Below, piece by piece: positions 1 to 9,200 of a DNA stretch of 64,000 nucleotides. Made by a program: the position numbers and the translations under genes. The notes beneath the pieces are model-generated. The model did not search any database. It had not been told where the DNA came from and saw nothing but the letters and a program-made list of their open reading frames with translations. This stretch comes from Fodinibacter sp963811825. GTDB lineage: Bacteria; Actinomycetota; Actinomycetes; Actinomycetales; Dermatophilaceae. Positions within the stretch are counted from its first letter, which is position 1. Each line of letters starts with the position of its first letter. Location of the stretch: positions 1 through 64,000 of the forward strand of contig CAWESS010000008.1 in the NCBI GenBank assembly GCA_963811825.1. Direction: 5' to 3'.

Positions 1-1023
1 GGGCGGAGGCTGCCGCTCCTCTCGGCGGTGCAAGGTGGTCAACTCGGCCAATACCGACGGGTCGAGCTGCTCCGGCCGCGCCACCGCCAGGCGCACCCCG
101 GTCCGGGCGCGCAAGGTCGCCGTCCGAGCGTCGCCTTCCACGTGGGCACGTTCTCCGACGACCGCACCCGGCCCCAGCACGCCGAGCTCGGCGCCGTCGA
201 CCTCGACTGCCAACAGACCGTCGAGCAGCAGGTACACCTCCCCGGCCGGCGTTCCCTGCTCGATGACCACGTCACCTTCTCGCATCCGCCGCACCTCGGG
301 TCGCTCACCGCCTCGCATGATGGTCGTCGCCAGCCGCCGCTCCAACGCACTCTCCGCCTGGGCGACCAGCGCTGGGGCATCCTCGTGCCCCCACGGCGTA
401 TGCGTGCCGTGCGCGCCGCGATACCACCGTCGGAACCTCGTCGCCCCACTCTTGGCCGTGAGCTTGCCATCGGGCCCGAACAGCCAATGCCGGGGGAAGG
501 CACTGGCGCCGGCCAGGTCGAACTCGGCCCTTCCGTCGGCATGCAACGTGAGCGCGAGAGTCGTCCACACCACGGGCGCCGCCAACCGCGCGAAAGGATG
601 GCCCGCTACCCGCCGGGGTGCAGGCAACCCTGTGCGTCCCCCGAAGGTCTGGCGGAAGGTTGCCGTCGTCTCGGTGATCGTCGGCTCGTCGCGCAACAGG
701 TCGAGCTCGATGCCCGCCAGCCGCGTCGACAAGCTTCCGACGCGCACCGTCGTGCCGCCCATGAGACCACGGCTGGAATCGTCGTACCGCGCCGCCATGA
801 TTCGGCCGTTGTCGACCTCGATCACTCCCGACAACCGGTGTGCGAAGCGGAACACGTCATCGGCCGCCAACTGTTCCAGCGCGGCGCTCGGGCCGATGTC
901 GTCCGGTGGGGGCTTGTCGTAGTGCGTGAAGCCGAGCTGGAAAGGGGCCCGCAGCAGGGGTGCGTCCTCGATGGACTCGGACGGTATCCAGCTGACGGTG
1001 GTGGCGCCGGCGGTGTGTTCCAT
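1..1023 (-). CDS. cyclic nucleotide-binding domain protein (C-terminus cut by window edge)
   Basis: The reading frame is open from an ATG at 1023 to the left edge, so the stop codon is not seen (341 codons visible). A strong GAGGAGG ribosome site lies about ten bases upstream of the ATG. Roughly the first 235 residues match no family I recognise. From about residue 245 a cyclic nucleotide-binding (CAP effector) fold is readable: a glycine-rich EGDVVIEQGTPAGEVYLLLDG strand pair in the usual cNBD pattern, then GAVVGERAHVEGDARTA, which has the conserved Gly-Glu and Arg of the phosphate-binding cassette. No DNA-binding domain is visible, so it is probably a cAMP-responsive effector rather than a CRP regulator. 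It is the last gene of a minus-strand cluster that includes an adenylate cyclase, which makes cAMP the likely ligand (inference). Confidence 0.8.
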   Translation of the reverse strand, partial: MEHTAGATTVSWIPSESIEDAPLLRAPFQLGFTHYDKPPPDDIGPSAALEQLAADDVFRFAHRLSGVIEVDNGRIMAARYDDSSRGLMGGTTVRVGSLSTRLAGIELDLLRDEPTITETTATFRQTFGGRTGLPAPRRVAGHPFARLAAPVVWTTLALTLHADGRAEFDLAGASAFPRHWLFGPDGKLTAKSGATRFRRWYRGAHGTHTPWGHEDAPALVAQAESALERRLATTIMRGGERPEVRRMREGDVVIEQGTPAGEVYLLLDGLLAVEVDGAELGVLGPGAVVGERAHVEGDARTATLRARTGVRLAVARPEQLDPSVLAELTTLHRREERQPPP

Positions 1024-1094
1024 GGTGTGTTCCTCCTCAAGGGTTCGGCATGGACGGGGGGATTTACGCCCGCCGTGGGATGACCCGGGACCGG

Positions 1095-1847
1095 TCAGGG
1101 CCCCGGGATGTAGTCCTTGAACCGCACTGCCGGCGCGGTGTCGCCATGCACGGTGACAGCGGCAACGCCTCTCCGGCCGAGCAGGAACAGGGTCACATCA
1201 GAGGGTGCACCGGTGATCGTCGTACTGACCGGGCCCGTGGCCGCCGAGGTCCAACGCCCGCGATCGTCGTGCCCAAAGCGCAGGGTGTCGCCGTCGCCGA
1301 GAACCTCGATGACGACCCCCGGCGGCGGCACCGTGCCGGCGGCGTCGGCGAGTACGGGACCGAACACGCGAAGCGCCGTGAACGTCGCTCGACAGACCTC
1401 GGGGGCGAGGGTGTCGTCCTCGCCCACCGCGGCGGCCAGGTCACTGCCGTGGACGCCGGCTTCCATCATGAAGATGGCGACGGCCAACGGGACGGAGACG
1501 TCGCCATACGGCATCGGCAGGGTCGCCGGGACTCCGGTCGGATCCGTCGCGGCCCGCTCCTCGAGCGCATCGAGAGCAGCGACGAGGCGGGCACAGCTGC
1601 TCCGCAACACGTCGAGCACCTCGTTGCGTGAGGCGCCCTGCCGGGGAGAGTGGCCCTCCGCAGGCTCGCTGACCCCGCGCAACCCTCGTTCCACCGCATC
1701 GGCCTCGAGTGATGTCCCCCAACAGGTGTGAACGGCCAGGTCCGACACGGTCCACCCTGTGAGGCGGGTGGACGCCCGCCAGAGCTCGGGGTGCTCGGTC
1801 AACCGCTCGACGAACGTCCCCCACGATCGTTTGATTCGCTCACGCAT
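1095..1847 (-). CDS. mycothiol-dependent maleylpyruvate isomerase-fold (DinB-like) protein
   Basis: The product is 250 residues. The N-terminal part has the W-x(n)-DLAVH motif of the MDMPI/DinB four-helix metal-binding fold, with a candidate metal-ligand His in VSDLAVHTCW at about residue 33. The rest resembles the C-terminal domain of actinobacterial MDMPI-like proteins (SDVTLFLLGRRG). Family members act as thiol- or mycothiol-linked isomerases or transferases, but the substrate cannot be read from sequence. The ATG at 1847 overlaps the end of the upstream adenylate cyclase gene by eight bases (ATGCGTGA), indicating translational coupling. The next gene downstream encodes a cyclic nucleotide-binding protein, so this enzyme sits inside a probable cAMP operon. 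A longer N-terminal extension is open in frame but would lie entirely inside the cyclase gene. Confidence 0.8.
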   Translation of the reverse strand: MRERIKRSWGTFVERLTEHPELWRASTRLTGWTVSDLAVHTCWGTSLEADAVERGLRGVSEPAEGHSPRQGASRNEVLDVLRSSCARLVAALDALEERAATDPTGVPATLPMPYGDVSVPLAVAIFMMEAGVHGSDLAAAVGEDDTLAPEVCRATFTALRVFGPVLADAAGTVPPPGVVIEVLGDGDTLRFGHDDRGRWTSAATGPVSTTITGAPSDVTLFLLGRRGVAAVTVHGDTAPAVRFKDYIPGP

Positions 1848-4800
1848 CGGCGTAGCCCTCCTCCAGCCTGACTTCACCGCTGAGTCGTACCCCCGACCGA
1901 TGATGTGCGACCGTCGAGCTCGTGGACCAGGGTGCCGGCCGCGGTACCGGTCTGCCGGAGCGCACTGCCTCCAACACTGCGCGCGAGCGCGCCGCAGCCG
2001 GCCCGCTCCCCTGCTCGTCGTTGGCCGACACCGCCTGGCGCAACAACGTGACCGCCGCGTCGGTCTGCCCGGCCCCGGCATGGGCCACGCCGGCGAAGTG
2101 CGCCGTAGAGCCGAGGCACAGCGCGCCCGAGCCCAGCACGATGGTCTGTGCGGCCGAGGGCGTCAGCAACTCGGCCAACCGGCGCGACGCGTCGCGATGC
2201 CCCAGCATGGCGGCCGCTTCTGCCGCGTAGGCAAGGTTGTAGAGGAGGCTGAGATCTCGCGGCAACGACTCGAACCCGTCCGAAGCGGGCCGGGTCAGGT
2301 GGCGGCGGGCCTCCTCGACATTGCCCGCGGCGACGTTGGCGTAGGCAAGCACCAGGGCGAACCGCTCCGCAATGGGGAGCAGCGCTGGTTCGTTCGCGGC
2401 GAGGACCTCCGCGCTCGTGCCTTGGACGACTCCCAACGCCAGTGCCTGCGCGATGTGGACGAGGCCAGCGTCCTGGTATCCCCAGCGCGTGCCCTCGATC
2501 CGGAACTGCTCGATGAGCCGCGCGGCGGCCGAATCGCCCGTGCGCAGTGCCTCCATGGCCCTCCACATGGCGGGGTACCACAGGTACAGGGGGCGGCCGA
2601 GGTCGGCGATGGCGTTCTCGGCGTCCCGGCGGGCGGTATCCGCTTCCTGCATGCGCCCGGCTTCGAGCAGGTCGACGTAACGCAGCCGGACACTCCCGAT
2701 GAGCAGCTCGGCATCCCCAGAGCGCCGGGCCGCGTCGACCGCCTCTGCGGAGGCGTCCAGTCTGGCGTCGAGACGGCCGGGCTCGGTCTGGCCGGCGCGT
2801 GCCGCCACCAAGGCGGCGGCCAGGGTCCCGGGATCGTCTCCCTGGCGGGCCAGGGCGATGGCCTGCGCCAGCCGAGCCGACCCGGTCGCCCGGTCGCCGC
2901 CGTAGGCGTGGGCCTGTCCGCGAGCCGCCGAGAGGCGGGAGTGGGTCGCGACATCGTCGCTGGGCACCGTCTTCTCTGCCCGAGCCAACAGCGCGAGGCC
3001 GTCCGCGCCCCAGATGTCGCGCGGCAGCCGACTGGCCAGCAAGGCGTCCTCGTAGCCGAGGGCGGCGGCGACCAGCAACGGTGCACGGTGGCTGGTCGTT
3101 GCCCCTTGGGCGTCGTCGACGGCGTCATCGTCGAGCTCGGCGAGCTCGGCGCAGGCCGCGGCGAAGGCCCGCATGGCTTCGTCGAGCACGCCGGCCCGAC
3201 GCAGCGCCTCCCCTCGCCGCACCTGTCGCTGAGCAGTGGTGACGGCGTTGGCGCGGGAGACCGGCTGTAACCCCAGTGCCTGATTCAACAACTCGGCGGC
3301 GCGGTGCGGTTCCCCCGCCAGGCGAGTTTCCGCCGCCTGCGTCAGTCGCCGAGCCGCTTCCTCGGCTACATCGTCACGGTCGATGCCGTCCCGATCGCCG
3401 ACGAACGCCGGCAGGCTGGCGTGGGCGGCGGCGAGATGGGTGCCCACGAGCTCGTCAACCTGCGCCGATTCGGCTGACGCCGCCATCCAGCGAGCAAAGC
3501 GCAGGTGCAACTGGGCGCGGACCTTGCGGGGCAGGGTGACGTAGGCGACATCGCGCAGAAGCGCGTGCCGGTAGGTGTACGCGTCGGGAGAACCGAAACC
3601 GTCGTGAGGTCCGAAGAGCAGGCCGAGGCTGCCGAGCTCACCGAGGCCGCCGCCGGGCTGGTCAATTCCCAGCACCGGCAACGCTCCGGCCGGGAAACTG
3701 CGCCCCGGGATGGAGCCCGATGTGGCCACGCTGCGCGCTTCGTCGCTGAGCTCGTCGAGCTGGCCCTGGTACACGCCATGCACAGTCGAGGGCAGCGTCA
3801 TGTTCTGCCCGTCCGTCAAGTGCCAGTGCCCATCGCCCGCCCGCCGTAGGACGTGGGCCTGCACCCACGTCCTCAACAGCTCCTCCACGAACAGCGGGTT
3901 CCCACGTGCGCTTGCCGCGACTGCGCCGGCTACGGAGTCGGGCACCACGCCCGGGCCCACCAACGCGTCGATCAGCTCTCGCACCCGCGCCGGGTCGAGA
4001 GGTGCCAGCTGCAGCAACTGCGCCCCGGGAAGCGGATCCGGGCCCGCGCCGGCGATGAGCGAGGGACGGCAGGTAGCGATCACCAGCCGGTTCACGGCGC
4101 TCGGCGCGCGGAGCGCCATGCTCAAGAAGTCGCGCACGTCGGCAATGCAGTCGTGGACGTCCTCGATCAGCCAAAGGACCCGACGATCCGTCGGGCCGAG
4201 CGCGTCGAGGACGGCGATCCACGAGGCGTAGCGATCGTGCGGTTCGGCGTCCATCGCGGAGCCCTCGAGCAGTGCCACGGTGTGATCGACGGCGACCTCT
4301 GCACGCCTTCCGGTCAGGCCCCTGCCGTGCAGCCGTTCGAGCAGTCGCTCGGGCGTCGTGCCACGTCCCTCGCTCTGGTCGAGAGCCGCCCGGACGAGTC
4401 GGGCGATGACGGCGAAGCCGCGGTCGAGCCCGTCCCCCACATCGCTGCGCCACACCGGATGACCTGCCGCCAGCGCCCGTGCCCCCAGCTCGTCGAGCAG
4501 CCGGGTCTTGCCGGCGCCGGGCGGGGCGTTGACAAGCCATCCGGCGGCGGGGCGGGCCGGAGCGGACAGCGACTCGAGCAACTCTGCGATCTCATCGTCG
4601 CGTCCGATGGTGGGAGCCGTCAGCCCCGCCAGCGCCCAGGTGCGCGAAGGCTGGTCCCGAGGTGCTTCGACCTGCCAGGCCGGCACCGGCTTGGCCTTGC
4701 CCTTGAGTGACAACCCCCCTCGTGGCTGCAGCACGTAGGCCGCTTCGGCGGCCAGCGCGGTCCCGGCGCCGACGAGCACGGTTCCGGGTTCGGCGGCGGC

Positions 4801-5235
4801 CTGCAGTCGGGCCGCAACGTTCATGACGTTGCCGGTGAGCTGCCAGGTCCCATCGGCGGCGAAGGTCACGGCTACCTCACCGGTATCGACGCCGACCCGC
4901 ACGGCGAGGGCGTCAGCCCCCAACCCCAGCTCGTCGGCCACGCAGCGCACGCCCTCGATGACAGCGAGACCGGCGCCGACGGCGCGCCAGGAGTCGTCGT
5001 CACGACCGTGGGGCAGGCCGAAGGTCCCCACCACCGCGTCACCGATGAACTTCTCGACCGTGCCGCCGCGCTCCTCGATGGCGTGGCGAGCGCGCTGGAA
5101 GTACGCCTGTTGGATCGTCGCCACGTCCTCGGCATCAAGCCGCTCCGAGAGGGAGGTGAAGCCTGTGAGGTCAGCGAACAACACCGAGACGAGACGCCGC
5201 GCGCCGCCCCGCACCTGCTCCGCTCTCTCTCCCAT
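1840..5235 (-). CDS. class III adenylate cyclase with AAA ATPase and TPR-like region
   Basis: The protein is about 1130 residues. Residues 12-185 form a class III nucleotide cyclase domain: SVLFADLTGFTSLSERLD carries the first metal Asp, and KFIGDAVVGTFG carries the second. An ATPase module follows, with Walker A APPGAGKT near residue 235 and a Walker B-like VLWLIEDVHD near 355. The C-terminal 500 residues are alanine-rich helical repeats of TPR type. This is the LuxR-like/AfsR-like cyclase-AAA-TPR architecture common in actinobacteria, in which the sensory arm controls cyclase activity. I prefer the ATG at 5235 because the cyclase domain starts right after it; another in-frame ATG lies at 5298. 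The gene overlaps the MDMPI gene downstream and is probably co-transcribed with it and the cNMP-binding gene. Confidence 0.85.
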   Translation of the reverse strand: MGERAEQVRGGARRLVSVLFADLTGFTSLSERLDAEDVATIQQAYFQRARHAIEERGGTVEKFIGDAVVGTFGLPHGRDDDSWRAVGAGLAVIEGVRCVADELGLGADALAVRVGVDTGEVAVTFAADGTWQLTGNVMNVAARLQAAAEPGTVLVGAGTALAAEAAYVLQPRGGLSLKGKAKPVPAWQVEAPRDQPSRTWALAGLTAPTIGRDDEIAELLESLSAPARPAAGWLVNAPPGAGKTRLLDELGARALAAGHPVWRSDVGDGLDRGFAVIARLVRAALDQSEGRGTTPERLLERLHGRGLTGRRAEVAVDHTVALLEGSAMDAEPHDRYASWIAVLDALGPTDRRVLWLIEDVHDCIADVRDFLSMALRAPSAVNRLVIATCRPSLIAGAGPDPLPGAQLLQLAPLDPARVRELIDALVGPGVVPDSVAGAVAASARGNPLFVEELLRTWVQAHVLRRAGDGHWHLTDGQNMTLPSTVHGVYQGQLDELSDEARSVATSGSIPGRSFPAGALPVLGIDQPGGGLGELGSLGLLFGPHDGFGSPDAYTYRHALLRDVAYVTLPRKVRAQLHLRFARWMAASAESAQVDELVGTHLAAAHASLPAFVGDRDGIDRDDVAEEAARRLTQAAETRLAGEPHRAAELLNQALGLQPVSRANAVTTAQRQVRRGEALRRAGVLDEAMRAFAAACAELAELDDDAVDDAQGATTSHRAPLLVAAALGYEDALLASRLPRDIWGADGLALLARAEKTVPSDDVATHSRLSAARGQAHAYGGDRATGSARLAQAIALARQGDDPGTLAAALVAARAGQTEPGRLDARLDASAEAVDAARRSGDAELLIGSVRLRYVDLLEAGRMQEADTARRDAENAIADLGRPLYLWYPAMWRAMEALRTGDSAAARLIEQFRIEGTRWGYQDAGLVHIAQALALGVVQGTSAEVLAANEPALLPIAERFALVLAYANVAAGNVEEARRHLTRPASDGFESLPRDLSLLYNLAYAAEAAAMLGHRDASRRLAELLTPSAAQTIVLGSGALCLGSTAHFAGVAHAGAGQTDAAVTLLRQAVSANDEQGSGPAAARSRAVLEAVRSGRPVPRPAPWSTSSTVAHHRSGVRLSGEVRLEEGYADA

Positions 5236-5338
5236 CGGTGACCGAGTGTACGGAGCGGTCCGTGCATTTCCGCCAAGACGCAGAAATCCGGGCAACATGT
5301 TTCGAAGGCTCGAGTGCTCGCACCGTCGGCCGTCCCAG

Positions 5339-5485
5339 TCACCGCCCGCCTGGACCCAGGGTCAGTCGACCGTTGACCCAGATCTCCCCGACGCTCGGGT
5401 CGTCGAAACACTGCTGCAACGGCCCGTAGCCCGCGACGCTGTCCCACACGCCTTCCGCATCCCGAGAGTGACAGCCTGTGGACAA
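5339..5485 (-). pseudogene. remnant of TadA/CpaF-type secretion ATPase (N-terminal fragment)
   Basis: About 48 in-frame codons on the minus strand read EGVWDSVAGYGPLQQCFDDP followed by SVGEIWVNGRLTL, then a stop. This is the signature N-domain segment of CpaF/TadA-type ATPases (GxGPLQPLLDDPxVxEIWIN). The frame is closed upstream by a stop and the downstream ATPase core (Walker boxes) is absent, so this is a relic rather than a gene. The complete TadA at 59.1-60.5 kb has a different sequence (GHGPLEPLLRDPEITEIMVN), so the fragment belongs to a second subtype. The upstream end of the fragment overlaps a perfect TTGTCCACA word. The identification rests on one short but specific motif. Confidence 0.55.
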
Positions 5486-5696
5486 CTACGGGATGCCGGG
5501 AGCCTCACCAACCGCGCCGTCGGGCAGTGATCCGGTCGACGGGCGGACCCCCGGACGTGCAGGAGCGCCACCAGCGCGCTGACCGGCCCGGTTCCGTGCT
5601 TGCGAGGTCGGTCGGGAAGGGCATTGCATGTCAGCAGGACCGCAGCCGGAGATCACGACCGCAGCGCGCGAGGGCCGGGACACAGCGCGGGACGCG
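5486..5696. other. intergenic, no recognisable feature
   Basis: Together with the ATPase relic, the stretch from the cyclase start (5235) to the small membrane protein gene (5697) is 461 bases without an intact gene. Outside the relic I see no conserved reading frame, tRNA or strong hairpin. Confidence 0.5.
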
Positions 5697-6077
5697 TCAG
5701 CCGTGCGGCCAGGGCAGGTCGAGTGGTGACACGCTGACCATGCCCGTGGCGCCGAGGAAGACCCAGATCGCGAGCACGATCGCCGCGACCGCGCCCAGTG
5801 TGACGAGCGCCCGGAGCCGCGACGACGGCTGAGGTGAGCCGGCCGCGACAGCCGGCCCGACGGCATCCGGCGATACGTCTGCCGTGGACGAGAGAGCGCC
5901 GACGAGGGCGCCCACTGCGCTGCAGATGATGATGATCGGCACGCCCATGAAGACGAACGCGTCGGTGATCCACCTGAAGTCGATCTGGCGGGACTGCGGG
6001 ATCCAGATCAGCAGAGCGACCAGGACCAGCCCCACGACGAATCCGACCAACATCCCACGACCCGGTCGCCCCCTCAT
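5697..6077 (-). CDS. small three-helix membrane protein
   Basis: The 126-residue product has a basic N-terminus (MRGRPGRG) and three hydrophobic segments at about residues 9-25, 40-62 and 87-108, so it should be an integral membrane protein with an extracytoplasmic or cytosolic linker rich in Ser, Ala and Pro between helices two and three. No family was recognised. It is transcribed divergently from the FHA-FtsK gene at 6216. The 138-base spacer holds a TGTGGACAA word at 6115-6123. Being next to a secretion-type ATPase suggests, but does not show, a membrane accessory role. Confidence 0.65.
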   Translation of the reverse strand: MRGRPGRGMLVGFVVGLVLVALLIWIPQSRQIDFRWITDAFVFMGVPIIIICSAVGALVGALSSTADVSPDAVGPAVAAGSPQPSSRLRALVTLGAVAAIVLAIWVFLGATGMVSVSPLDLPWPHG

Positions 6078-6215
6078 GTCCCGAGTATGGCCCGACCGGC
6101 GCTGTCCCCGGACCTGTGGACAAGTCCGCAGGGCAGTCAGCCCTTCTGACTACGGTGCTTCAGGGGTGGGTCCGGTGGCTGGGGTGTCACCGCATCGGGG
6201 GAAGGGAGGTGTCGC

Positions 6216-9200
6216 GTGGAGATGACGCTGACAGTGCATGTGCCGCGGCGCCGGCCGCTGCCCGTCGACGTCGTCGTCGACTGGGCCGGGGACCACCGCG
6301 CCGCCGACCTCTTCCGCGCGCTCGGCGACCACCTCGGCGAGGCCGTTCCGGGCCTGACGAGCCACGGGCGGGCCATCGAACCGGACGCCCCGGTGGGGAT
6401 GCCTCCGCTCGTCCACGGGGCCTCGGTCGTCGTGACCCCCTCAACAACGCACGCACCGAGCAAGGCGGTGCCGGGACAGGGCCTCCTCGACCTCGTCGTC
6501 ACAGGTGGTCCGGATGCCGGCCGCTCGCATCCGTTGCTCCCCCCGGGTGTGTGCGTCGGCCGGGCTCCAGCAGCCGGGCTCGCCCTGGCAGACGACGCCC
6601 TCAGTCGGGTCCATGCGCGGTTCGACGTGGGCACGACGGGCATCAGCGTGAGCGATGCGGGGTCGACGAACGGCGTGCTCGTCGACGGCTCCCCCGTGTC
6701 GAAGCCGACCGCGGTGGACGCCAGCTCGACGATCGTCCTCGGTGCGTCGACGCTGCGCATCCGTCGGGTCGCCGGTCGAGGGCTCCCCCTCGACCACCCC
6801 GGCGACGGCACCGTCCTGGTGCAGCCGTCGACCTGGTCAGCTCCCGACCTCGGGCCCGTCGAGGTCGTGTGCCCACCCGCACCCGCCGAGCGGCACCGCG
6901 TCCGGATCCCGTGGATCGCGGCTCTGGTGCCCGTGCCCATCGGCGTGGGGCTCGCCTTCTTCCTCGGTCCCTACCTCCTCGTCTTTGCGCTGATGGGTCC
7001 CCTCGTCCTGCTCGCGAGCGCCCTCGGCGACCGGTGGGGCTCAGGTCGATCCCACCGCAGCGCCCTTGCCGCCCATGCGCTCGCCGTCGAGGCGGCGCGC
7101 CAACGGCTGGGCGTGGCACTCGCGGAAGAGGGCGCCCGGCTGCGTCAGGCCCACCCCGACCCCCACCTGGTGCTCACGACCGTGGAGCGCGCGCTGCCCG
7201 GCCTCTGGGCCGCGGGTGGCGCGCGGTGGAGCGACGGAGGTGGGGGGCTCCTGCTCCGCCTGGGCACGGGCGAGGTGGCGACCCGGGTGGTCTGGGTCGA
7301 CGGCTCGGACCGCACCCACCCGGCGGTCGGTGATGCCCCCGTGGTGGTGGACCTCGCCAGGGTCCGTGGGCTGGCGGTGATCGGGCCGCCGGACGTGACG
7401 GCGGGCCACCTTCGCGTGCTCGTCGGTCAGCTCTGCGCCAGCCAGGCTCCGCACCGACTGGCGCTCGCCGTCGCGCACCCCGACCCCTCATGGGCCTGGG
7501 TCGGGCTCCTGCCCCACACCACCGACCTCCCCGACCTCCTCGCGCCGGAGGTGCCGGGTCACGGCGCCACCCGCCACCGGGTCCTCGTCGTGCCGGCGTC
7601 TGCGGACAGCGACGGCGCAACCTCGGCGCTCGTCACCCGAGCGTTGGATGCCGGGGCGCACGTGATCGTCGCCGCCACCGACCGCTCGCGCGTGCCGGGT
7701 GGCGTCACCACCGTGGTCACGCCGGGTGCGAATGGCCGACACGTCCTCGAGACGGCAGGCTCGGCCACGCGCAGCGTGCTGAGCCTCGACCTCGTCGGGG
7801 AGTGGTGGGCCGAGCGCATCGCGCGGGCGCTGGCCCCGCTGCGGACCCGCGACGGCATCCCCGGCGGCTTCCCGGAGGCGATCTCGCTCTCGCAGGCGCA
7901 CGGCCTCACCGACATCTCGTCGACGGAGGTCGCAGCCCGGTGGCGCGGCCGGGCCGGGCGACCGTCGACCCCCGAGGCCGTGGTCGGCATGACACCCGAC
8001 GGTCCCTTCTCGATCGACCTCGTCCGCGACGGCCCGCACGTCCTCGTGGGCGGAACGACGGGGTCGGGCAAGTCCGAGTTCCTGCGCACCCTCGTCACCT
8101 CCCTCGCGGTCTCGTGCCCGCCCGACGAGCTGACGTTCGTGCTGATCGACTTCAAGGGGGGTGCCGCCTTCGGGCCCTGTGCGGCCTTGCCCCACGTCGT
8201 CGGGCTGGTCACCGACCTCGACGAGCACCTCGTGTCCCGGGCACTGCGCTCCCTCGGCGCCGAGCTGCGTCGGCGCGAGCGCATCTTCGCGGCAGCGGGG
8301 TCGAGTGACCTCGAGGGCTATCGCCGGGTCAAGGCCCCGGGTGCCGAGAGCGTGCCGCGCCTGGTCGTCGTCATCGACGAGCTGAAGGCGCTGGTCGACG
8401 AGGTGCCCGACTTCGTGAGCGGCCTGGTGCGCCTCGCGGCTCTCGGCCGCTCCCTCGGTGTCCACCTGGTCCTCGCGACGCAGCGGCCCGCCGGCGCGGT
8501 CACCGCCGAGATCCAGGCCAACGTCAACCTGCGGATCGCCTTCCGCGTGCGGGACCGGGCCGACTCCGTCGACATCCTCGAGGACCCGGCCGCGGCCGGC
8601 ATCCGCTCGAGCACACCGGGGCGAGCGCTGTGCCGCGGTGGCGACGGGTCGCTCGTGATGTTCCAGGCCGCCACCGTGAGCGGCGGTGCGCCCGACCCGG
8701 CACCGCACCTCACCGTGCGCCAGCCGGGCCCGCGGCCGCTGGCCTCGATCACGTCGGATGCCGTGACGGGCGACGACGGCGTGACCGCCGTCGCCCCGGC
8801 GGTCGCCGCGGTGTGTGCGGCCCACCGCGCGCTCGGTGGTCCGCAGCCACGACCACCGTGGCTGCCGCCTCTCCCGAGCCGTCTCGACCCGCCCAGCGCG
8901 GCGCCGATCCCGGACGACGACGCGGCGATCAGCGTGGCGGTCGGGCTGCTCGACGAGCCCGAGCTCCAGCGGGTCTCCCCCCTGCTCTGGACGCCGGCAG
9001 ACGGCACCTGGCTGCTGTCGGGGCGCCCCGGCAGCGGCCGGACGACAGCCCTGCGCACGCTGGTCCTGGGCCTCACTGGTCGCCTGCCGCCGCAGCGCCT
9101 GCACGTGCACCTCATCGACCCGGTGGGGGCGCTGGCCGACCTCGAGCACCTGCCGCACCTGGGCACCCACGTCGGCCCCACCCACCAGCGAGGGTTGCCC

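Noticed and set aside
28..1083. Plus-strand open frames over the first kilobase
   Set aside because: The minus-strand frame from 1023 encodes a clear cyclic nucleotide-binding domain and has a strong ribosome site; the plus frames have no motif.
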